Positions 57,278 through 64,000 of a stretch of DNA of 64,000 bases are shown here, piece by piece. This DNA is from Craterostigma plantagineum. Lineage: Eukaryota > Streptophyta > Magnoliopsida > Lamiales > Linderniaceae. The notes below the pieces were generated by a model that was not told the origin of the DNA, made no database searches, and saw nothing but the letters and a program-made list of their open reading frames with translations. The stretch is taken from the NCBI GenBank assembly GCA_027422505.1, contig JAPQWV010000634.1:186001-250000 (forward strand), given 5' to 3'. Every line of letters starts with the position of its first letter. Position 1 is the first letter of the stretch. The translations under genes were made by a program, and so were the position numbers.

Positions 57278-58789
57278 GTTGGGTCTCGAACAGATAGATC
57301 TGATTTGAATGTTTTAGCTAATGGGTTGTCTCTCTGTGTGATATATATATATGTATATATATTTTACGGATATGATTGTCTAGAAAAAGGGTCGTTCTTG
57401 GAAGGTAAGGGTTTGAGTTGATTGGAAAAAAACAAAAGAAAAAAGATTGAAAATTAAATATTAAATTGTATTCCTATGTGAAAGGACAGAGGAAGGTGAG
57501 AAGAAATTGGGGAAAATAGAAGCTTCTGTTGAGATAATGAAATTATTGGTGACTCTATGATATTTGATTGGCTTAGCTATTGACCGAATTCGTGGGATTA
57601 ATTCTTTTAGTTATCTATTAAGGACTTCCCCGCACGTGAGCAATATCGTATTTATATTATTATTTAAGAATTATATATCCTTATAATAACATCATTAATC
57701 AGTGACAAGACAGGGAGCTTATCTCTTTTTAACAGACATGGATGCTAACTTACGTTCATTGTACGTTCTAGAAGTATTGGACGTCATTGCTGACATGTGC
57801 ACAAGACTTGTGCTACGTCATTTTAATTTTAATTACATGAAATCTCATATTCCAAATATAATGCGATAGAAAAAAAATGAAGAAAAAAAACTACAATAAA
57901 AAAAAAAAAAGAAAGGAAATGGGTAACGGTGATGCATTTTGAGAAATCGCTTTCTCGAAGCAGATATTCACATTTTCTTTTTTCTTTTTCATTTATTTTG
58001 AACCAGAGAGCTTGACGACGATGCTGAGCTGTTTTTTGTCCTAACGATTCTTCATTGGGAAGCACACTAGTCAATGGTTTGATTTTCCGTAAATATAGAG
58101 TTTGTTTGACCTTTTCATTGCATATACTGCTAATTCACATATCCAAATTAATATACGAACGAAATTATTATGTTTGACATAAGAAATAGATATCCTAAAA
58201 AGGCTTAACTTAGTGATGTACTCGAAATGTTTGACCACAGGCAGTGTTATTGTTCCTTTTTTTTTCAAGGTGTTCATTTGCTGAAATTCTCAGTGATGAA
58301 TTTTGTCTGCGAAAATGTAATCTTACGGTGTTTCTGAATTCTGATGATATGAATTTTTATGTTTTGCCAGGCAAATAGTGATCAAGAATTTATACGGTTA
58401 GTGGGTTTTTTTATTTCTGTTTTTTTTTTTCTAGAAGGTTGGAATATAAAAAACTCGTCAACAAAGAACATCAACGACTTTCCGATATTCAACAAATATG
58501 CGAAAAGCAGTGACGCACCAATGTTGAATCAATACCATAATATAACAATTTTTGTCTATAGTCAAATCTGCCACACTATGGTCATAATAAAGAAAGCTTT
58601 AACTAAAACGACTGTTTGCTCTGTCATATATTTGAGGTTGTAATACGATTTATCGGCACTTCGATTGTCCATTGTCATGCCGATGAATGTGCTTAACATC
58701 ATAATGGGATTACAAAAAGTTTGGATTTTTCTTTCATCTTTTTTTTTCATTTTTTTTCTAGGATTATATAGGTTTGTATGATCATCATC
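57278..58789. other. Divergent promoter region (VQ / HSF)
   Basis: A 1.5-kb AT-rich spacer between head-to-head stress-type genes. TATATATATATGTATATATAT lies near 57342 in the VQ core promoter. No coding frame supported. Confidence 0.5.
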
Positions 58790-59835
58790 ATGGATGGATC
58801 GAATTCAAATTCGAATTCCCCGGCGCCTTTCTTCTGAAGACTACGAAATGATCGACGATCCATCGACTAACTCGATAGTTTCTTGGAGTCGAGGTGGGCT
58901 TAGCTTCGTCGTATGGAATCCCCAAGACTTTGCGAGCGATCTCTTGCCAAAGTACTTCAAGCACGGAAACTTCTCAAGCTTCATAAGACAGCTCAACACA
59001 TATGTAAGAAATTGTCACGACTTATTTGAGATTTGATTTGAGTCTTAAAAAAAAAAAGCCGCTTTATTTATTTTTTTTTTTTCAAAATTAGGGTTTCGAA
59101 AGATCGACCCTGAGCAGTGGGAATTTGCGAACGAGGAGTTTATAAGGGGGACACATTCACCTCTTAAAGAACATACACAGGCGAAAGCCGATACACAGCC
59201 ATTCGAATAATAATAATACTCCATCGACGAACAATATTTCGGAGGCCGAAGAATTCAAGAAGGAGATCGAAAAGCTCCAAATAGAAAACTTATCCCTTCA
59301 CGCCGAGGCCGAGAGGCATAAGCAAGAGAATACAGAATACGAATCTCAGCTTTATTCATTACACCGTACTTTGCAAGACGTCGACGAAAGGCAAAGACGA
59401 CTAATCCTCGCCATTTCTCAGCTGTCGCAAAATCGAGGGCGCAACCCTTCGACCGTAGTAAGTTCTTCGGAATCTTTTAGCAAGAAAAGGCGAACATCGT
59501 CCTTCGACGATGAACTTGCGGAGAAGTTCGATTCGTCTATGACCTTTTGGGCGGACCAAAATTACGATGCCGTCCCCGCGGAGGTACAACCGAGCACGGA
59601 TTACGAACATGGAGTTAGCATGAACCCTAACGAGATTTTCGGCGACGGGAATGTCGGGAAAAGGGGAATTACGAGGGAACGTGAAAGTGCATTTCGACGT
59701 GAATGATATATTTGGGAGCAGTCCTGACCGAGGCGCCGGAAAACTTTCTTTACGATGAGTGAAAAGGCTGTGACGAGATTGCGCGCGTATGTTTGGATCA
59801 CGTAAGAACGAATGTCGCGATTGCCCTGGTCTGAT
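58790..59835 (+). CDS. Class A heat-shock factor (HSFA4/A5-like), multiple frameshifts
   Basis: Two exons with the standard HSF intron position inside the DNA-binding domain: 58790-59003 and 59092 to about 59835. The protein starts [14 protein letters not shown]. The DNA-binding domain reads [37 protein letters not shown] | [36 protein letters not shown]. The HR-A/B coiled coil follows ([26 protein letters not shown]), with insertion typical of class A, then a KKRR nuclear signal and an AHA-like VNDIF(W)[11 protein letters not shown]. The frame is broken by about six one-base events: -1 at 58830-58832, -1 at 58841-58842, +1 in the G-run 59146-59150, +1 at 59658-59664, -1 at 59711-59713 and -1 at 59722-59724. 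All lie in short homopolymers. Without them the protein is a normal HSF, so a sequence-quality cause is more likely than decay. Confidence 0.8.
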
Positions 59836-59861
59836 GCTTCGGCGGAGGTGTCGGTTGCTGC

Positions 59862-61577
59862 CTATAATCTAGTTAGTGTTTGAGTTACCCTATGCAAACG
59901 AGAAAAATAGCCGTTTGAATATTGAAGAGGAAAGGTTGGATTTTGCTGCATCCATAGCATTCCATTCGGCGGGAGCCCATTTGGCAGGTTTAAGCCCTGA
60001 GGCATGGTTGTGCGATAGCGAAAGGCCAACTACCATTACAGCAGTAGAAGTAAGCGTTTGAGCTTGTTGATGAAGACATGGGCTGATTACCAGGACGATT
60101 CTGACCAATCCCAGACGAAGATGAAGACGAGCGTTCTTGATCTTGCGAATTCTTTTCCCACACGTCTTGATTTTGTTTCCAGGTTTTAGTTTGGTTTTCT
60201 CGCTGTTCTCTCACGGGCTTAGAGTCGCTTTTCCCCGCTTCTTCATCTTGAGCGTCTTTCTATACTCAGCTTCCTTCTCATCGTCTGAGAATTCGGCGTC
60301 TTCGAAAAGCTCCTCGTCGTACTCGTTGGACGCATCGTAACCCTTTTTGTATAGATTCTCGTCGCTCAGTACGTGACTTGCAAACTCTGCAACGTAAGAG
60401 ATAGGAGTCCCTTGCTGGATATCTTCAGGCACTTCATTCTCCGAGTTGTACCTCACGATGTAATAAGGATTCTTGACTGGTCCGAATATTTCGTCGACTA
60501 TCCCCAGGGGCAATCTTGTTTCTGTGATCCAAAGAATCGAACCCTCGCCGAGCGGAGCGTGTTTCTCATTCCCTTCGACAATTACTTGGCAACCAATCAT
60601 CTGACCCCAGTTGAAAAAGCCATATACTAAACGAGTTAAGGTTGCAATTCGAAACAAATACTAAAACTGCGTACTATCATGAGCACGAAAAAAATTTATC
60701 AAGGACATTACCGATAGGATTGTTCCGATGGTTGGGTCTGATGATGTGGTTGCAGGGCCACATCAACAGATGGAACGGGCGGAAGAACCTTCATAAAGAA
60801 AGTAGGAACTAGAGTATATGAGCTATCTTCGATTCAATATGATCAAACTTTCATAATAACAAATCAAGGGCTGAAACGATTTTAAAAGCATCATCGATGA
60901 TCAGTTTATTACCTGGACTTCGTTCTTGATCTGATTGGTCCAGGCACAGCATTTCCTTCGCCATCTTCATCGTCACTCCACGCGACCATCTCATCAGCAT
61001 CATCGGATAGAATAATTTCGCCTTCTTCGGCATCACTTGTTTTCTCCGTAGCAGCAGATTCCTTATTCTTTACTTTCTGTTCGTGAATAAATGATTTAGT
61101 ATCTTCTTCTTCATCATCGTCCTCAGATTCGCTGCTAGACGACGAAGAACTCTCACTCGCAGAATCAGATTCCTCGTCACTGTCGTCGCTCTCCTCACTC
61201 TTGTCATTATCGCTGGCAGTTTCGGTTATCAGGCTTATTCCATTATTACCAGCTGCATCGTTAATTCTGGGAGATTCAGCGCCAAGTTTTACGGAGTTAT
61301 TATTACCATGAGAATCAACTTTTTCAGCATTTACTGCCTCAACAAAACTACTCAAATCTCCCAAATCCTGATCAGAACCTAACGGCTCAACATGAGCTTT
61401 CTCAGAAACCATTTCATCGGCATCTGTTACGCTACCCACTATTATGTTTTCCTTTACTGCTCCATCACGCAAAAAAGGTTCTTCGTTTCTGATAATATCT
61501 TTTTTTTCCGGAATTTTTTCAACAGCAGCTGCACAATTAGGCTGAGAAGAACCCAAATTGCCTTCCAAACCAGCCAT
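59862..61577 (-). CDS. NAF1: H/ACA ribonucleoprotein assembly factor NAF1, frameshifts
   Basis: Three exons: 60913-61577, 60712-60788 and 59862-60600. NAF1 is the nuclear chaperone that brings Cbf5/dyskerin onto nascent H/ACA snoRNAs before Gar1 replaces it. Residues 1-210 are acidic with a long Ser/Asp/Glu tract and DEMVAWSDDED. The Gar1/Naf1 beta-barrel follows (VIVEGNEKHAPLGEGSILWI, PLGIVDEIFGPVKNPYYIVRY), then FSDDEKEAEYRK, Lys-rich, Gln/Ser and Pro/Gly/Met-rich C-terminal parts. One base is missing at four places: about 60925-60927 (before KNEVQV), 60727-60731 (before IGTILS), 60229-60232 (before SDSKPVREQ) and 60004-60006 (before MPQGLNLPNG). The 3' end lies within about 30 bases of the HSF gene end (convergent). 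Confidence 0.85.
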
Positions 61578-62401
61578 ATTCGAAAATCCTAACGGTTTTC
61601 TTCAACAAACAACTGCCAACAAGCCAAAATTAAGAAATGAACCCGCGAAAGTTGACGAGAAGTCAATCAACTTTGCAAAGGTTCAAGATTTTTGTCTTCC
61701 TTTCTACGTTAAATAATCATCAGCAGCAGCCCTTCAGACTATGACTGTCACAACAGGAAAAAAAAAAAGAAAAAAAAAACATTAAGCAACGTGAATCTCT
61801 CCACCTTCATAACTAACACTTGCAAAAAGTCTCTACCACTTCTAAAAGTAAAGAATTAATATGATTAGTTTCCCTTACATCTAATTTCGTCATGCGTTTT
61901 TCTTCATCCCAGATTATACGAAAGCAGCTTCACGTCTATTAATTAACCAAGCCGAGCTCAAATCGAAGATACAGTCCTGCAAAAGGAACAAATTAAGAGA
62001 TAGCCGATACAGGAAAAAGAGAACCAACCAAAAATACCGCACCACAAAACAATGCTCTTGAATTCAGTACAGAACATACTTACCTAAACTACTCTCAGTA
62101 CACCGAATTGAGAGGTTGCGGTGGTTCGTCCCGACGAGGACGACGGCTGAAAGGTTGCTACGTCGCAGTGCGGTGGTTAGTTTTTGAGCACGGATGTAGG
62201 GTTTTCGCCATTTTAGTGGATAAAAAGAATAATAAAAGTTAAAAGAAAATGAATAAAATGTTGTTCCTTAAACTTTGACTTTGACTACTCAATACTAAAA
62301 TTAACTTCAGTCTGAATTTTAATTTTCGAACTTGTATTTGTTAATCGAAGAAAAGCAGAGCAAAACTCCTCTAGATATAATAAATTATAAACAAAAACAA
62401 A
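61578..62401. other. NAF1 promoter and leader
   Basis: 5' UTR of NAF1, probably with an intron between about 61620 and 62085. AT-rich; nothing else seen. Confidence 0.4.
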
Positions 62402-62832
62402 GGTGAATCTATAGAAAAATATCCAATTGGATAAAATTTTCAAACATGGATACCCAATAGGATAAAATTTTTACACATAGGTACCCATGTCAGAAAATTT
62501 TACGATAGGTATCCGATTTAATTTTTACCAGTTTCTTTAGTCATATCGTACCTTCCTGTGTGTATAATACGTACCATAACACGTTGATATATGGTACCTA
62601 AATATCGCATACGGTGTTACATAGGGCGCACCTAAATATAACATACGTCGTATCATTTTCTGTTATATAGGGTACACAAATGTGTTGATATAGGGTACCC
62701 AAATGTGTTGTATGATGTACTTTCGGGATCGGGTACCTATGTGCAAAATATTTATTCTGTTACGTACCTACATATAAAAAAATCATGACAGAGTACTAAA
62801 TTACAAGTTTTTATCCAAATAGGTACCACACC
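62402..62832. mobile_element. Second copy of the GGTACC-rich MULE-like MITE
   Basis: The left end GGTGAATCTATAGAAAAATATCC matches the right terminus of the 32168-32576 element (reverse-complemented GGTGTATCTAGAGAAAAATACCC). The right end is GGTACCACACC. AAAACAAA flanks both sides (left 62394-62401, right after 62832), a likely 8-9 bp target duplication. The interior repeats GGTACC(T/C)A(A/T) and ACATA(G)GGTAC units at 20-35 bp spacing, as in the first copy. The right terminal inverted repeat is weaker than in that copy. Confidence 0.55.
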
Positions 62833-63292
62833 AAAACAAATACATGATTAATACATTTAATCAAATTGAAGTTTACCTTGTTTTGTGTTTATGGCCCAAA
62901 TGTGCAGGTTATTATTATATTTTTTCTCACATCAGAAGAAGATAATCAAGAAATTCGTCGAAATACGTGATAGCATAACATTTTTAGTCCTGACCATAGT
63001 TAAAATAGTAACATAGAGAACTGAATAGTTCAGCGGCCCACAATCAAGCATCCATTGAATGGTAGGATGAACATAAGAATTGAAATTTGAATAGAGTATG
63101 AAAAACTACAAAAACTTATGATAAGATCGTTGACGTTTTATGACGTCTGAACATGAATAAATCTTTATGAAAAATTAATTTAATTTCCAAGTCAAAATGG
63201 AATAATAGTTGGGAACCAACCAACGAAAAGCTACAATTCAATCTAAGAAGAGCCACAAAATTCTTGATTTCTAGCTTTTCAATCCCAGGATA
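62833..63292. other. LIP1 promoter
   Basis: AT-rich sequence upstream of the lipoyl synthase start. No element recognised. Confidence 0.4.
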
Positions 63293-64000
63293 ATGAATTC
63301 TCTTACCACAATTCGTCTCCTCAAATCCAAGCACCACGCCGCCGTCCTATCCCGCCTCCTCTCCACCACTCCGTCGCCACCTACCGATGCCAACGCCGCG
63401 AGCTACCCATCCACCCTCGACGGCCTCCGCCGTCGCCTCTCCGAAGAATCCCCCAATCTGTCGGACTTCATCAGAAACATGAGGTCCGATGATCGCAGCT
63501 ACTCCGTCGAGGTCGGCACGAAGAAGAATCCGCTTCCGAACCCAAGTGGATGAAGGAATCGATCCCCGGCGGAGAGAAGTACACTCAGATCAAAAAGAAA
63601 TTGAGGGAGCTGAAGCTCCACACGGTGTGCGAGGAGGCGAAATGCCCTAATTTGGGGGAGTGTTGGTCCGGCGGCGAGACGGGGACAGCCACGGCGACCA
63701 TCATGATCCTCGGCGACACTTGCACCCGTGGCTGCAGGTCTGTAATTTGGGCTTTTTTTTTTTTGCCCCTTCCTTTCATCAGCTAGTTTATCGTTTCTCC
63801 AATAATCAGATTTTGCAATGTGAAGACGTCTCGTTCTCCTCCTCCTCCCGACCCAAACGAACCGAAGAACGTAGCCGAGCAATAGCTTCGTGGGGCTTAG
63901 ACTACGTAGTTATTACCAGTGTCGATCGCGACGATTTGCCCGACCAAGGAAGCAATCATTTCGCCGAGACGGTGCAGACATTGAAGACCTTGAAGCCATC
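63293..64000 (+). CDS. LIP1: Lipoyl synthase, mitochondrial (5' part, runs off window)
   Basis: Exon 1 is 63293-63737 and exon 2 starts at 63810. The enzyme is a radical-SAM sulfur-insertion enzyme that converts octanoyl to lipoyl groups on glycine-cleavage H protein and 2-oxoacid dehydrogenase E2 subunits. The N-terminus (about 40 residues, Arg/Leu/Ser/His-rich, no acids) is a mitochondrial presequence. The auxiliary-cluster cysteines [12 protein letters not shown] and the radical-SAM triad C-x3-C-x2-C (CTRGCRFC, split by the intron between R and F) are present, followed by [17 protein letters not shown]. One base is missing at 63539-63541 (before [10 protein letters not shown]) and another at 63878-63880 (before [10 protein letters not shown]). 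Both are single-base losses in a family with strong conservation. The remainder lies to the right of the window. Confidence 0.9.

Noticed and set aside
58790..59835. HSF locus as a true pseudogene
   Set aside because: All defects are one-base homopolymer indels and adjacent genes show the same pattern. Coding sequence between them is well conserved with no substitution stops. Kept as a CDS with probable sequence errors.
1..64000. A novel multi-gene biological system
   Set aside because: Every sizeable gene except two small ones belongs to a known plant family, with no functional clustering, shared promoters beyond chance, or foreign composition.

Overview
This is a gene-dense stretch of plant nuclear DNA, most likely from a eudicot. 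The evidence is many short GT-AG introns, AT-rich intergenic DNA, and recognisable single orthologs of plant housekeeping and signalling genes. I cannot name the species. The proteins match Arabidopsis families closely, and nothing looks bacterial or organellar. No operon, CRISPR array, phage or toxin system is present. I found no coherent new multi-gene system; the unusual material is in mobile elements, gene relics and sequence integrity.

Layout. 0-7 kb: the C-terminus of a G-patch protein, a small plant-specific Cys-containing protein (-), and a complete nine-exon purple acid phosphatase of the PAP26 type (+). 7.6-10.5 kb: an intronless domesticated Harbinger transposase (ALP1-like, +) converging on an acidic-tail nuclear protein gene (-). 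11-18.4 kb: TIP1-type ankyrin/DHHC palmitoyltransferase (+) converging on a PHOX-type TPR-PB1 protein (-) that carries a 5-base frameshift. 19.5-20.5 kb: a retroposon with a clear target duplication. 21.5-29 kb: a PERK1-like receptor kinase (+) converging on mitochondrial 2-oxoglutarate dehydrogenase E1 (-). 29.9-36 kb: an alpha-crystallin-domain protein (-), a Mutator-like MITE, and a CorA-like transporter (-). 37.5-45.7 kb: a MEI2-like RNA-binding protein (-) and a TCX5/6-type CXC protein (-). The CXC gene is divergent from a site-1 protease (+, 46.6-51.4 kb). 51.9-57.3 kb: a ULP2-type SUMO protease (-), a decayed copy of its 3' end, and a VQ-motif gene (-). 58.8-64 kb: a class A heat-shock factor (+), the H/ACA RNP factor NAF1 (-), a second MITE of the same family, and the start of mitochondrial lipoyl synthase (+).

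The genes are functionally independent, as is normal for plants. Two loose links exist. OGDH E1 is part of a lipoate-dependent complex, and lipoyl synthase makes that cofactor. Site-1 protease and TIP1 both act in the secretory/membrane system.

The most important caution for a reader is frame integrity. Reading frames in roughly 56.7-64 kb are broken repeatedly by single-base gains or losses in short homopolymers, across four unrelated conserved genes. A few isolated cases lie further left (about 18.0, 40.6, 50.0 and 54.7 kb). This looks like unpolished long-read consensus rather than biology, but it must be checked before any gene is called a pseudogene. Exon boundaries given below were set by eye from splice signals, phase and protein family continuity.
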